Shown piece by piece: positions 50,564-60,406 of a stretch of DNA of 62,883 bases. Position numbers and translations under genes: made by a program. The stretch is from Meiothermus rufus DSM 22234 (GTDB taxonomy: Bacteria; Deinococcota; Deinococci; Deinococcales; Thermaceae): contig NZ_AUHY01000011.1 of the NCBI RefSeq assembly GCF_000423425.1, positions 1 to 62,883 on the forward strand, written 5' to 3'. Numbering within the stretch: position 1 is the first letter of the stretch; each line of letters begins with the position of its first letter. The notes beneath the pieces are model-generated. The model did not search any database, was not told where the DNA came from, and was given only the letters and a program-made list of their open reading frames with translations.

Positions 50564-50675
50564 TCAGGCCTCCCAGCCTCCTCTACCGGCTTGCAGGATT
50601 GGTCTAAGTTTAGCCGCTTGCCCTGCTGGTTGGGTAGTAGCCTACCCCAACCTTATGAGAAATCGCTAACAAAGC

Positions 50676-51485
<810 letters not shown>

Positions 51486-52247
51486 CTAAAGGCCGGTACC
51501 CACCGGCGGGATTTCCACAATTTCCCACTCCAGCTTATCCTCGTCCAGGATGAGCTCGAGGTACTGGTTTTGATCCAAAGCATCGATCAGCGCCAGCTTA
51601 TCTTTGACCAGGATACCGTTTTTCATCACGGTATGGCCATACACCCCGAAGCGGTAGCCCATGCGCTCCACATAATCCGCATTGTGAAACCACCACTCCT
51701 TGGCCTCGCGCCCGCTGTAAAACAGCTCATCGTAGGTTTGCAGCCAGGGCACCGGCCCCACGTGGGCGAAATTGACCCTGTAGAGATTGAGCTCAGTGGG
51801 AAAGCTGCGGAACCAGTTCTTCAGCTCCTCCGGCAGTTCCACACCGCCTAGCTCGGGGTGGAACTCCTTGTGCTCGAGGTGGGCATTCCCTAGGACCATT
51901 TCCCCAGTAAGAACGGCGTGGTCGTGGTTGCCCAGCAGAATGGTGATATGCTCGGGAGCGGCTTCCTGAAAACGCTTGATGCGCATGAGCTCGCGTATTT
52001 GGGCTCGAGCCGCCATGCGTAGGTGGTCGGGGTTATCGGGGTCGTAGTCTTCCAGACCGGTCAGGCGGCGGTAATCGGCCAGCAGCTTAGGGTGCACCAG
52101 GTCGCCCATCAGCACCACCCGGTAAACACCCCGTCGCAACGGGTCGGAAGGCAACCAGTCCTCCCCCACCGCGTAGGAATTCTTCAAGGCCCGCCACAGC
52201 TTGGCGAACTCGGCATGCAGGTCTCCGATAGCGATGACTTTAATCAC
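51486..52247 (-). CDS. Metallophosphoesterase (PPP-like)
   Basis: A 253-residue phosphatase-like enzyme with complete two-metal motifs: IAIGDLHAEFAKLW, VLMGDLVHPKL, LLGNHDHAVL and YGHTVMKNGIL. The GDLH/GDxVH/GNHD layout is like serine/threonine or bis-nucleoside tetraphosphatase proteins. It lies between a DNA repair gene and rsmA; AGAGGG precedes its GTG. The substrate is unknown. It differs from the other phosphoesterase at 25778-26689. Confidence 0.87.
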   Translation of the reverse strand: MIKVIAIGDLHAEFAKLWRALKNSYAVGEDWLPSDPLRRGVYRVVLMGDLVHPKLLADYRRLTGLEDYDPDNPDHLRMAARAQIRELMRIKRFQEAAPEHITILLGNHDHAVLTGEMVLGNAHLEHKEFHPELGGVELPEELKNWFRSFPTELNLYRVNFAHVGPVPWLQTYDELFYSGREAKEWWFHNADYVERMGYRFGVYGHTVMKNGILVKDKLALIDALDQNQYLELILDEDKLEWEIVEIPPVGTGL

Positions 52248-52260
52248 AAATACCCTCTGC

Positions 52261-52902
52261 TCACGAGGTCTGCCCCTTTAGCAAAGCCCGCAGCTCGCCG
52301 TAGAGTTTACGGGTTTCGTCGGGGTTTTTGCCATACCCCCCATACTTCATCACAATCTGGGCGGCCTGTTTGCCCAGCCCGGCCTCCTTGAGGCGCTCGA
52401 GCAAGCGGTCAATCAGCTCCTGAGGTTCGGGCTTGCCCTCGGCAGGAGGCGGGCTTTCCCTGCGGCTAGGCTCGCGCGGGGAAGGAGTGGCCTCGAGGCT
52501 CACCTCTGGCCGTTCGAACCGGCCCGTCTCGGGGTCGTGGTTCACCCACTGCTTGTCCAAACGGTACAAAAAGCGGCCAATACCGAATTTGACCGCAGCC
52601 CGCTTGAGAGCGTCGGAAAAAGCCGCCTTTAAGCTATCTCCCTCACCCACATCCTCTTTGGTCACGTCCATCACTGTTAGTCGGCACTTGACCGCGAAGT
52701 TGCCCTCGTGGGCATAGAGCACCTCGTAACTGTCCTGCCAACCGTGGGTGCCCACCACCTCATCGAGGCGATCCAAAACCGCTCGAGCATCCACGTAGGG
52801 CACCACCAAAGCCCGTTTCTTATCCTTGGAAAGTGCCTCCACCCGCCATTGCAGCTCCTCAGGGGGGAAGGGCTCGCCGAGCATCTCCCAGATATCGTTC
52901 AT
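52261..52902 (-). CDS. ddrA: DdrA/Rad52-family DNA end-binding protein
   Basis: A 213-residue protein with the Rad52-like core: QWRVEALSKDKKRALVVPYVDARAVLDRLDEVVG and SDALKRAAVKFGIGRFLYRLDKQWV. In Deinococcus, DdrA binds single-stranded 3' ends and protects them after radiation damage; annealing activity is the family theme. The last third is a Pro/Glu-rich linker and a small helical C-terminal domain. TAAAAT lies 8 nt before the ATG. It heads the operon with a phosphoesterase and rsmA. The symbol is by homology pattern; function here is inferred. Confidence 0.85.
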   Translation of the reverse strand: MNDIWEMLGEPFPPEELQWRVEALSKDKKRALVVPYVDARAVLDRLDEVVGTHGWQDSYEVLYAHEGNFAVKCRLTVMDVTKEDVGEGDSLKAAFSDALKRAAVKFGIGRFLYRLDKQWVNHDPETGRFERPEVSLEATPSPREPSRRESPPPAEGKPEPQELIDRLLERLKEAGLGKQAAQIVMKYGGYGKNPDETRKLYGELRALLKGQTS

Positions 52903-52910
52903 TGGGAGTT

Positions 52911-52916
52911 ATTTTA
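52911..52916 (-). promoter_or_regulatory. -10 box of ddrA, near-leaderless type
   Basis: TAAAAT on the minus strand ends 8 nt before ATG 52902; no Shine-Dalgarno stands out other than AACTCCC, which does not match. Confidence 0.45.
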
Positions 52917-52982
52917 GCAGTTAAGGCTGTTCTTAAGCTTCCTCACATGCCTATTGGACAGGAAACAAGTACGGTAAAAATC

Positions 52983-53351
52983 ATGAAGAGATGGCTTGCG
53001 CTGTTGGTGTTGGCTTCGGTAGCCCTGGCCCAGATTCGTGTCACCGTGGAAACCCCTCCCCCACCCACCCTGGTGGTGGGAGCGGAGGTGCGCATTGGGC
53101 TGGTGCCAGGGGTAGTGGTGCTGGAGCGGGTACCCGAACCCCAGGGAATTCTAGTGGTCTACCGCGGCAGCCGGGTGGCCGAGGTGTATGCTCACCACCA
53201 CCGTGACCTGGTGGCCCGGGGTTGGACAAGGGTCAAGTATCAGGTGAAGGATGGCCGCCACCAGGCAGAGTATCGCCGGGGCCGGGCTAAGGCTAAGCTG
53301 GAGGTGCGAGAGCACAAGGGCCGTATTGAGGTTCGGGTGAAGGAAGGCTAG
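52983..53351 (+). CDS. Exported basic protein of unknown function
   Basis: A 122-residue protein with a signal peptide (MKRWLALLVLASVALAQ). The mature part starts with beta-type sequence containing PPPPTLVVGAEVRIGLVPG and ends with a highly basic stretch (YRRGRAKAKLEVREHKGRIEVRVKEG). No domain is recognised. ATG 52983 is used because the signal peptide begins there and TACGGT lies 7 nt upstream. It is divergent from ddrA and lies just upstream of a tRNA gene. Confidence 0.75.
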   Translation: MKRWLALLVLASVALAQIRVTVETPPPPTLVVGAEVRIGLVPGVVVLERVPEPQGILVVYRGSRVAEVYAHHHRDLVARGWTRVKYQVKDGRHQAEYRRGRAKAKLEVREHKGRIEVRVKEG

Positions 53352-53377
53352 ACATGGGGAGCGGCCCCGGCTACACT
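53349..53377 (+). promoter_or_regulatory. Promoter of tRNA-Ala
   Basis: TAGACA (53349-53354) and TACACT (53372-53377) are 17 nt apart, with the tRNA starting 12 nt after the -10. The -35 overlaps the stop codon of the upstream gene. Confidence 0.7.
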
Positions 53378-53388
53378 ATCTAAGGCCT

Positions 53389-53464
53389 GGGGCCGTGGCG
53401 CAGCTGGGAGCGCGCTTGAATCGCACTCAAGAGGTCGGGGGTTCGAGTCCCCTCGGCTCCACCA
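53389..53464 (+). tRNA. tRNA-Ala (anticodon CGC)
   Basis: A full cloverleaf can be drawn. The acceptor stem is GGGGCCG/CGGCTCC with one G-T pair, the D-stem GCGC/GCGC, the anticodon stem CTTGA/TCAAG around loop ATCGCAC (anticodon CGC), and the T-arm GGGGG-TTCGAGT-CCCCT. CCA is encoded. It reads GCG alanine codons, which are common in this GC-rich genome. Confidence 0.96.
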
Positions 53465-53470
53465 ACGCAG

Positions 53471-53502
53471 AATCCGGGGGCAAAAACCCGGATTTTGTTT
53501 TT
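53471..53502 (+). terminator. Intrinsic terminator after tRNA-Ala
   Basis: AATCCGGG (53471-53478) pairs perfectly with CCCGGATT (53487-53494) over an 8-base loop and is followed by TTGTTTTT. A textbook Rho-independent terminator. The following 53503-53628 shows no gene. Confidence 0.93.
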
Positions 53503-53628
53503 GTCCTGAAGGGCTTTTCATCCCCTAGAGTCAACCGTCAACAACACTGCGAACTAGCCTGAACAGGCCAACAACCCCGAAGGGTTCATGGTCACAGCCA
53601 TGACGAAACCCCCGGCTTTGGTCTATGC

Positions 53629-54693
53629 TCAAAAAACCGAGCTCGCCCACCCAGTCCAGGTACGCCAGAGCGCACCCCCCAGGGCAAATAAGCCCAGCAG
53701 GGGAAGAGGGGGCAATCTAGCCAGCAGGAGTCCCAACGCCAGGAGGGCGACGAGGACCTCGGCCCACCCCACCAGGGTTTCGCGCCCCAGCAGCCATAGC
53801 GCCCAGGCGATGAGGCCCAGTGCGGCCCCGGAAGCCCCCCTCAGAAAAGCATCGGCCAGGGGATGCCCCTCCAGGCGATGCAGGAGGCCAGCCGCCAGAA
53901 AGGTAAACCCGAACGACGGCAGAAAAATGCCCAGGGTTGCAAGGGTTGCTCCGGGAATACCCGCGGCCAGGTAGCCGGCGGCTGTGGCGGTGGTCAGGAG
54001 GGGGCCCGGTGTCACCTGGCCCAGGGCCAGGGCATGCAGGAGTTCATCGGAGCGGAGCCAGCCCTGGCGAACCATTTCCTGCATCAAGCCAATCAACACA
54101 TACCCCGAGCCAAACAGGGTGGAGCCTACCAGCAAAAAGAACCAGAACAGGCTGAGGGGCTCGAGGCTCAGTAACCTGGTGGCCTTACCCAGCATGACCA
54201 GTAAGCCCACCAGCAGCACCACCGCCCATTCCACCAGGCCCAGTCCGGCCAGCCCAAACCCTGCCAGGGCCAGCACCCAGGTCAGGGGGTTTTGGCGTGG
54301 ATGCGGCAGCAAATCCCCCAGGGCCTGGGCAATCAGGGCCACCACGGCCAGCTTAAGCCCCAGAAACGCGCCTTGCACCAGCGGGAGCGAGGCGGTCTCC
54401 TGGTACAAGGCTACCAGCGCCAGGGTGACCAGCGCCGCAGGCACAATGAAGCCCAACCCGGCCAGCAGCAAGCCCCAGCGCCCACCCCTGGCGTAGCCCA
54501 ACAGCATCGCGGTTTCGGTGGAGTTGGGGCCAGGAATCAGGTTTACCGCCGCCAGCATTTTCAGGTACTGCTCCTTACTCACCCACTTGCCCTGGCCCAC
54601 CAGCAAGCGTTGAAAAATGGCCAGGTGGGCAGCAGGGCCGCCAAATGCGGTCAGGCCCAGCCAGGCAAAGGTTCTCAGGATTAACCAGGGCAT
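53629..54693 (-). CDS. chrA: Chromate transporter family protein ChrA
   Basis: A 354-residue membrane protein of the CHR superfamily with two homologous halves. The first half has FAWLGLTAFGGPAAHLAIF and NLIPGPNSTETAMLLGY; the second has GYVLIGLMQEMVRQGW and LGQVTPGPLLTTATAAGYLAAG. The paired GGP and PGP motifs mark the transporter core. It exports chromate or a related oxyanion, or may handle sulfate. It stands alone in front of a divergent ABC operon. Confidence 0.9.
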   Translation of the reverse strand: MPWLILRTFAWLGLTAFGGPAAHLAIFQRLLVGQGKWVSKEQYLKMLAAVNLIPGPNSTETAMLLGYARGGRWGLLLAGLGFIVPAALVTLALVALYQETASLPLVQGAFLGLKLAVVALIAQALGDLLPHPRQNPLTWVLALAGFGLAGLGLVEWAVVLLVGLLVMLGKATRLLSLEPLSLFWFFLLVGSTLFGSGYVLIGLMQEMVRQGWLRSDELLHALALGQVTPGPLLTTATAAGYLAAGIPGATLATLGIFLPSFGFTFLAAGLLHRLEGHPLADAFLRGASGAALGLIAWALWLLGRETLVGWAEVLVALLALGLLLARLPPLPLLGLFALGGALWRTWTGWASSVF

Positions 54694-54728
54694 GGCCCTA
54701 GTGTATGCCCTAGAGTCAGCGCGTTGTC

Positions 54729-54758
54729 TTGACCCACAGCGGTCTCAGTCGGTATTGT
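54729..54758 (+). promoter_or_regulatory. Promoter of the second peptide ABC operon
   Basis: TTGACC (54729-54734) and TATTGT (54753-54758) are 18 nt apart, 25 nt before the ATG. Confidence 0.6.
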
Positions 54759-54783
54759 TGGCAGCGTATCGAAAGGAGGTTTC

Positions 54784-56355
54784 ATGAATCCTATAAAAGC
54801 AGTGGGCCTTATAGCGGCACTAAGCCTGGGCAGTGCCCTAGCCCAAGACCGCACCCAGACCCTGATATACGGTGGGGACTGGTCGGATCTGATCACCATG
54901 GACCCCCAGATCTCCTACGAGTTCTCCGGGGGCTTGGTAACCGACAACCTGTATGAAACCCTGGTCAAGTACGAAGGGGCCGATCTCTCCACCCTGAAGC
55001 CGGGGCTGGCCGAAAGCTGGAAGGTGGAGCGGGGCAAGGATACCTGGGAGATCACCTTCCGTCTGCGCCGGGGCAGCAAGTTCTCCAGCGGCAACGAGGT
55101 GACCGCCAAGGATGTGGTCTACACCTTTGAGCGGGCTTTGGCGTTGAAGGGGCCGGGTTCCTTCCTCTTCACCGAGATTGCCCAGCTCAAACCAGGGGCC
55201 ACCCGCGCAGTGGACAACTACACGGTGGTGGTCAGCATTCCCAAGACCGCTTCTCCGGGCTCCTTCCTTTCGATTCTGACCTTCAACATCGGTGGCATTG
55301 TGGACTCCGAGACGGTGCAGAAGAACGCTAAGGGCAACGACTATGGCCGGGAGTGGCTCACCAACAACTCGGCCGGCTCGGGGCCTTTCCGCCTGGTGCG
55401 CTGGGATCGGGGCTCGCAGGTGTTGCTGGAAGCCAACCCCAATGCCCGCATCAAGCCCAAGCTGCAGCGGGTTATCCTGCGCGAGATCAAAGAGCCTGCG
55501 GTTTTGCGCACGGCCCTCGAGTCGGGCGAAATCGACATCGCTGAGGGCCTGACCCCTGAGGCCCTGCGGGCGCTGGCCGGCAACCCGCGCTTCCGCACCC
55601 TCAAGGCCGACAGCCTGCGGCTCAACTACCTGGGTATGAACGTCAAGGAGGGGAGCCCCTTCGCCAACAAGCTGGTGCGCGAGGCGGTTCGCTACAGCAT
55701 CAACCAGGATGAGCTGGTGAATGGGCTGGTGCAGGGCAACGGCACCAAGATTCAAACCATCATCCCCAAAGGGCTGCTGGGCTACGACCCCCGCACGCCC
55801 TACAACTTCGACCCGGCTCGAGCCCGCCGCTTGCTGGCCCAGGCTGGCTACCCCAATGGCCTCGAGTTCGAACTCCTGGTGAGCACCGGTATCTGCGGCG
55901 GCGGCATTCCCTGTGCCGATATCGCTGCCAAGGTGCAGGCCGACCTGGCCAAAGGGGGCTTTAAAGCCAATGTGAGGGCCATCGCCAACGCCGAAGTGCT
56001 TCGTACCTACCGGGCACAAAACCACCAGATGGTGCTGGTTGGCTGGAGCCCCGACTTCCCCGACCCTGACGGCAACGCCACCCCCTGGGCCGACTTTGCC
56101 GCCCGCAGCATTGCCTGGCGTAACTCCTGGAACGACCCCACTGCGGCCCGCCTGGCTAACCAGGCTGCACTGGAAACCGACCCGACCAAGCGGGTTGCCC
56201 TTTACCGGCTTCTGACCGACTACGTGCTGAAGAATGGCCCCTACGCGGTACTCTATCAGCCCGCCGTACCGCTGGGCCTTTCGGCCAAGGTAGAGGGTTA
56301 CGTGCGTAACGCCCAGGGCCAGGTGCGCTTCGAAAACATTAGCAAGCTGCCCTAA
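54784..56355 (+). CDS. Peptide-type ABC transporter solute-binding protein
   Basis: A 523-residue exported protein of the SBP_bac_5 family. The signal peptide is MNPIKAVGLIAALSLGSALAQ. Family features are YETLVKYEGADL, LAESWKVERGKDTWEITFRLRRGSKFSSGNEVTAKDVVYTFERAL and GWSPDFPDPDGNATPWADF. AAAGGAGGT gives a strong ribosome site. It is followed by a large intergenic hairpin and two permease genes, with no ATPase genes. Ligand: peptides or another oligomer, not settled. Confidence 0.93.
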   Translation: MNPIKAVGLIAALSLGSALAQDRTQTLIYGGDWSDLITMDPQISYEFSGGLVTDNLYETLVKYEGADLSTLKPGLAESWKVERGKDTWEITFRLRRGSKFSSGNEVTAKDVVYTFERALALKGPGSFLFTEIAQLKPGATRAVDNYTVVVSIPKTASPGSFLSILTFNIGGIVDSETVQKNAKGNDYGREWLTNNSAGSGPFRLVRWDRGSQVLLEANPNARIKPKLQRVILREIKEPAVLRTALESGEIDIAEGLTPEALRALAGNPRFRTLKADSLRLNYLGMNVKEGSPFANKLVREAVRYSINQDELVNGLVQGNGTKIQTIIPKGLLGYDPRTPYNFDPARARRLLAQAGYPNGLEFELLVSTGICGGGIPCADIAAKVQADLAKGGFKANVRAIANAEVLRTYRAQNHQMVLVGWSPDFPDPDGNATPWADFAARSIAWRNSWNDPTAARLANQAALETDPTKRVALYRLLTDYVLKNGPYAVLYQPAVPLGLSAKVEGYVRNAQGQVRFENISKLP

Positions 56356-56369
56356 AGAAGCACCACAGA

Positions 56370-56424
56370 GGATAGCTGGTAGGGGCCGTGCTGTATTGCC
56401 GGTACACGCACTTACCAGCTATCC
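56370..56424 (+). repeat. Long perfect intergenic hairpin before the permease genes
   Basis: GGATAGCTGGTA (56370-56381) pairs perfectly with TACCAGCTATCC (56413-56424). Inside the 31-base loop a second stem is possible: GTGCTGTA (56388-56395) with TACA (56403-56406), a bulged C and GCAC (56408-56411). There is no T-run, so this is more like a processing or stabilising structure. It lies 15 bases after the binding protein stop and 42 bases before the permease ATG. Confidence 0.9.
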
Positions 56425-56465
56425 AAAGTTCGGTAGTTCCAACCTCGAGGCCTTGAGTAGCCTTT

Positions 56466-57473
56466 ATGTTTTCTTATCTGATCCGCCGCCTCTTCTTCGT
56501 AGTTTTTGTTGTTTGGGGGGTAACTTTTGCCACTTTCTTTATCGCCAATGTGGTGCCGATTGACCCGGCGATAGCCGCTTTGGGCGATAATGCCCGTGAA
56601 GAACAAATCCGGGAATTCCGTGAGCGCTACGGTCTAGACAAGCCCATCTGGCAGCAGTACCTCATCTACATGGGCCGCTTGCTCTCCGGCGATCTGGGCA
56701 ACTCCCTGCGTACCCAGCGGGCCGTGGCCGAAGACTTGAAGGAGTTTTTTCCAGCTACCCTCGAGCTTTCTGTAGCTGCTTTTCTGGTTACCCTGTTGCT
56801 GGGTGTGCCCGCTGGCATTCTGGCTGCTCTCCAACAAAACAGGGCCACCGATGTGGCGGTGCGCGTGCTGGCTTTGATTGGCGGAGCCACGCCGGTTTTT
56901 TTCCTGGCCGTATTGCTGCAGTATGTGCTGGCCCGCCAACTCGACCTGCTGCCGGTGCAGGGGCGGCTGGACGGTTTTTCCATTCCCCCACCGCGGGTAA
57001 CGGGGCTGGTGGGGCTCGATGCCTTGCTGGCCCACGATTGGTCGGTTTTTGTAGACTCCCTACGTCACCTAGTTCTGCCAGCTTTTGTCTTGGGCTCCTT
57101 CTCGGCAGCGGTGCTGGCCCGCATGACCCGCGCGACCATGCTCGAGGTGCTCGCACAAGACTACATCCGTACCGCCCGGGCCAAAGGGGTAGGGCCTCGA
57201 GCAGTGATCCTGCGCCATGCCCTAAAGAATGCCTCCCTGCCCATCCTGACCCTTTTGGGAAGCCTGCTAGGGGGGCTGCTCTCCGGGGCAGTGCTCACCG
57301 AGACCATCTTTAGCTGGCCAGGCATCGGCCGCTACGTAACCCAGTCGGCCACCAGCCTGGATTTTCCGGCGGTGATGGGGGTAACACTGCTGGTGGGTCT
57401 GGTCTATGCCCTTATCAATCTGGTGGTAGACCTGCTTTATGCCTTCCTCGACCCGAGGATTCGCTACGCCTGA
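56466..57473 (+). CDS. ABC permease, DppB type
   Basis: A 335-residue protein with six membrane helices. It begins MFSYLIRRLFFVVFVVWGVTFATFFIANVVPIDPA. The EAA motif is DYIRTARAKGVGPRAVILRHALKNASLPIL and the end is LYAFLDPRIRYA. It follows the long hairpin and pairs with the next gene. No strong ribosome site stands out before the ATG. Confidence 0.93.
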   Translation: MFSYLIRRLFFVVFVVWGVTFATFFIANVVPIDPAIAALGDNAREEQIREFRERYGLDKPIWQQYLIYMGRLLSGDLGNSLRTQRAVAEDLKEFFPATLELSVAAFLVTLLLGVPAGILAALQQNRATDVAVRVLALIGGATPVFFLAVLLQYVLARQLDLLPVQGRLDGFSIPPPRVTGLVGLDALLAHDWSVFVDSLRHLVLPAFVLGSFSAAVLARMTRATMLEVLAQDYIRTARAKGVGPRAVILRHALKNASLPILTLLGSLLGGLLSGAVLTETIFSWPGIGRYVTQSATSLDFPAVMGVTLLVGLVYALINLVVDLLYAFLDPRIRYA

Positions 57474-57476
57474 ACC

Positions 57477-58328
57477 ATGTCTCCTGCAATCAAAAACCCC
57501 TCCCTACGCCCACTTAGGCGCTTCATGCGAAACCCCGGTGGGCTTTTGGGCCTAGGTCTACTGCTTTTGTTGATGGCGGTGGCCCTCCTGGCCCCGGTTA
57601 TTGCTCCCGATCCCATCCAGCAAAACATCGCCCAGCGCCTCCAGCCCCCCTCAGCTGAACACTGGCTGGGCACCGACCAGCTCGGGCGGGATGTGTGGGC
57701 CCGGGTGGCCCATGGAGCGGGTATCTCGCTGCGGGTGGGGTTTGGGGTGGTCTTGCTGGCGGTGTTGCTGGGGGTAACAGTCGGCCTGTTGGCGGGCACC
57801 CTGGGTGGGGCCTGGGATAACCTGCTGATGCGCCTGACCGACATCTTTTTTGCCTTTCCCTCCCTGATTCTGGCCATGGCTATCGCGGCAGCGCTGGGGC
57901 CCAACCTCAACAACACCATTATTGCCGTGGCCCTGGTGAGCTGGCCCATCTATGCGCGGCTGGTGCGGGCCAACGTGCTGGCTTTGCGCGAGCGGGAGTT
58001 TGTGGAGGCGGCCCGGGCTTTAGGGGCCTCGAGGATCCGGCTCATGCTGCGCCACCTGTTACCCAATACCCTTACGCCCATTTTTGTCCAGGCTAGCTTC
58101 GACGTGGGCGGGGCCATCCTGACTGCGGCTGGGTTGTCCTTCATCGGGTTTGGGGCCCAACCCCCCACCCCCGAGTGGGGAGCCATGGTCTCCGAAACCC
58201 GTAGCTACATCGCCGAGGCCATCTGGGCCCCCACTGCACCGGCCATGGGCATTTTGCTTACCGTGCTGGCTTTCAACCTGCTGGGCGATGCGCTGCGCGA
58301 CGTGTTAGACCCTAGGGCCAGGGACTAA
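57477..58328 (+). CDS. ABC permease, DppC type
   Basis: A 283-residue protein with LGTDQLGRDVWARVAHGAGISLRVGF and EAA motif FVEAARALGASRIRLMLRHLLPNTLTPIF, ending ALRDVLDPRARD. It has the usual DppC length, unlike the longer one at 32369-33451. The ATG follows the previous stop by 3 bases. It converges on a hypothetical gene. Confidence 0.94.
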   Translation: MSPAIKNPSLRPLRRFMRNPGGLLGLGLLLLLMAVALLAPVIAPDPIQQNIAQRLQPPSAEHWLGTDQLGRDVWARVAHGAGISLRVGFGVVLLAVLLGVTVGLLAGTLGGAWDNLLMRLTDIFFAFPSLILAMAIAAALGPNLNNTIIAVALVSWPIYARLVRANVLALREREFVEAARALGASRIRLMLRHLLPNTLTPIFVQASFDVGGAILTAAGLSFIGFGAQPPTPEWGAMVSETRSYIAEAIWAPTAPAMGILLTVLAFNLLGDALRDVLDPRARD

Positions 58329-58332
58329 AGGG

Positions 58333-58752
58333 CTAGAGCCCACCACAACCCAGGGGAAGCCTGGGGGTTTGTGTTACGTGCCACTCTCCTGAGGAAAGCT
58401 GCTGGGCCTGATAGTAGATGTGACCCGGGTTTTGCTGGTCCCCTGAGGCTAGGGCCACCTCGAGGGCCACGCACTGCTCAGGGCTGGCCCGCAGCGTGTA
58501 GACCTGGCCCCGCTGGGGTATCTCTGCCAGGGTAAAGCCGTCGCTCAGGCTGACCCACTGGTGTAGCCGGATTTCTACCCGACAGCCCTCGGTGCCTAAG
58601 GGTTGCAGGGCCGTGACCTGGCCCGTAGCCGTGTAGCTTAGGTAGGGCACAGATTTCTCGGCGTGAGCCCGCTGGTGCAGCCACCAGCTACCCAACGCCA
58701 GTAGCGCCAGGACAGCAATACCCCCCAGCTTCCAGCTTGTGGACAAGGTCAC
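58333..58752 (-). CDS. Hypothetical membrane-anchored protein
   Basis: A 139-residue protein with one N-terminal helix (about 9-26, GGIAVLALLALGSWWL) and a presumably extracytoplasmic domain with two cysteines (EGCRVEIRLHQ, SPEQCVALEV). I do not recognise a family. It begins with GTG. It lies between the ABC operon (convergent) and mcmA (same strand, upstream by 88 bases); no link is evident. Confidence 0.6.
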   Translation of the reverse strand: MTLSTSWKLGGIAVLALLALGSWWLHQRAHAEKSVPYLSYTATGQVTALQPLGTEGCRVEIRLHQWVSLSDGFTLAEIPQRGQVYTLRASPEQCVALEVALASGDQQNPGHIYYQAQQLSSGEWHVTQTPRLPLGCGGL

Positions 58753-58840
58753 GCTTCCATCAAACCGTACCGAGGCGCAAAAAAAGTGTGTACGGGTTAA
58801 AGCCAGGCTTCATCTCCAGGGGCCAGCAGGACAACCCCAT

Positions 58841-60397
58841 TCAATACGAGGGTTGATATTCCCCCCACTCCTCCCGCAGCACACCGCAGATCTCTCCCAG
58901 GGTGGCTAGGCGGCGGAAACTTTCCAGGATGTAGGGCATCAAGTTTTCCCGACCCCTAGCAGCCTGACGCAGGGCCTCGAGGGCGTTTTGCACCGACTGC
59001 CCATCGCGCTTGGCCCGGAAGGCTTGAATCTGGGCTTTGCGCCGTTGGGCCAGCTCGTCGCTGATGCGCTGGACGGGTGTCGGTTCGTTGAGGGGGGAGT
59101 GCGGGTTGTTGAAGCGGTTGACCCCCACGATAATCCGCTTGCCGCTTTCCACCTGGCGCTGGAACTCCCAGGCCGACTCCTCGATCTCCTTCTGGAAAAA
59201 GCCAGCCTCCACCGCGGCTACCGCGCCGCCCAGCTTGGCAATCTGATCCAGATAATCCTGCGCCTCGGCCTCGAGCTTATCGGTCAGGTGTTCCACATAG
59301 AAACTGCCTCCCAGAGGGTCGATGGCCTGGGTAATGCCCGACTCATAGGCCAGAATCTGCTGGGTACGCAGGGCCAGCAGGGCGCTTTTCTCGGTGGGGA
59401 GGCCCAGGGCCTCGTCGTAGGCGTTGGTGTGCAGGCTCTGGGTGCCGCCCAGCACCGCAGCCAGGGCCTGGTAGGCCGTGCGCACCACGTTGTTGAGGGG
59501 CTCCTGGGCGGTGAGGGTGGAACCGCCAGTCTGGGTGTGGAAGCGCAGCATCCAGCTTTTAGGGTCGCGGGCCTTGAACTCGTGGCGCATGATGCGGGCC
59601 CACATACGGCGGGCCGCACGGAACTTGGCCGCTTCTTCCAGAATGTCGTTGTGGGCGGCAAAGAAAAAGGAAAGGCGCGGGGCAAAAACATCCACATCCA
59701 AGCCAGCCTCGATGGCCGCCCGCACGTAGGCGATGCCGTTGGCTAGGGTAAAGGCAATTTCCTGGGCCGCAGTCGAGCCCGCTTCGCGAATATGGTAGCC
59801 GGAGATGCTAATGGTATTCCAGCGGGGCACTTTCTCCGCACAAAAGGCGAACACATCGGTAATAAGCCGCATGGAGGGGCCTGGGGGGAAGATATAGGTA
59901 CCACGGGCGATGTACTCCTTGAGAATATCGTTCTGGATGGTTCCCCCCACCTTGTCCCAGCTCACCCCCTGCTCTTCGGCCACCAACAGGTACAAAGCCA
60001 GCAACATGTTGGCTGGGGCGTTAATGGTCATGCTGGTCGTAACCCGGTCGAGAGGAATGCCCTCCAGCAAGGTGCGCATGTCCTCGAGGCTGGCGATGGA
60101 AACCCCAACCTTGCCCACCTCGCCCACACTCAGGGGGTGGTCGGGATCCAGCCCTAGCTGGGTGGGCAGATCGAAGGCTACCGAAAGCCCGGTCTGGCCT
60201 TGCGAGAGCAGGTAGCGGTAGCGAGCATTCGACTCCTCGGCGCTGCTAAAACCCGCGTATTGGCGCATGGTCCAAGGGCGCTCGGTATACATTCGAGGGT
60301 AGACCCCCCGGGTAAAGGGGTACTCCCCAGGGCGGCCCAAGCGTTCCTGGTAGCCCTCGGGCAGCGATTCAAAAAGAGCTTCAGCCACGGCCTGCAT
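58841..60397 (-). CDS. mcmA1: Methylmalonyl-CoA mutase, large subunit (substrate-binding part)
   Basis: A 518-residue protein equal to the N-terminal catalytic half of methylmalonyl-CoA mutase. It starts around [20 protein letters not shown] and [17 protein letters not shown], with [36 protein letters not shown] and [15 protein letters not shown]. The cobalamin-binding domain (DxHxxG) is not present, so a separate small subunit must supply B12, as in many Thermus-type mutases. It converts methylmalonyl-CoA and succinyl-CoA in propionate or branched acid breakdown. A 51-residue membrane protein gene precedes it by 9 bases. Confidence 0.93.
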   Translation of the reverse strand: MQAVAEALFESLPEGYQERLGRPGEYPFTRGVYPRMYTERPWTMRQYAGFSSAEESNARYRYLLSQGQTGLSVAFDLPTQLGLDPDHPLSVGEVGKVGVSIASLEDMRTLLEGIPLDRVTTSMTINAPANMLLALYLLVAEEQGVSWDKVGGTIQNDILKEYIARGTYIFPPGPSMRLITDVFAFCAEKVPRWNTISISGYHIREAGSTAAQEIAFTLANGIAYVRAAIEAGLDVDVFAPRLSFFFAAHNDILEEAAKFRAARRMWARIMRHEFKARDPKSWMLRFHTQTGGSTLTAQEPLNNVVRTAYQALAAVLGGTQSLHTNAYDEALGLPTEKSALLALRTQQILAYESGITQAIDPLGGSFYVEHLTDKLEAEAQDYLDQIAKLGGAVAAVEAGFFQKEIEESAWEFQRQVESGKRIIVGVNRFNNPHSPLNEPTPVQRISDELAQRRKAQIQAFRAKRDGQSVQNALEALRQAARGRENLMPYILESFRRLATLGEICGVLREEWGEYQPSY

Positions 60398-60406
60398 ACA
60401 CCCTCC

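Noticed and set aside
54838-56025. 395-codon open frame on the minus strand
   Set aside because: It mirrors the solute-binding protein gene, whose signal peptide and family motifs are unambiguous.
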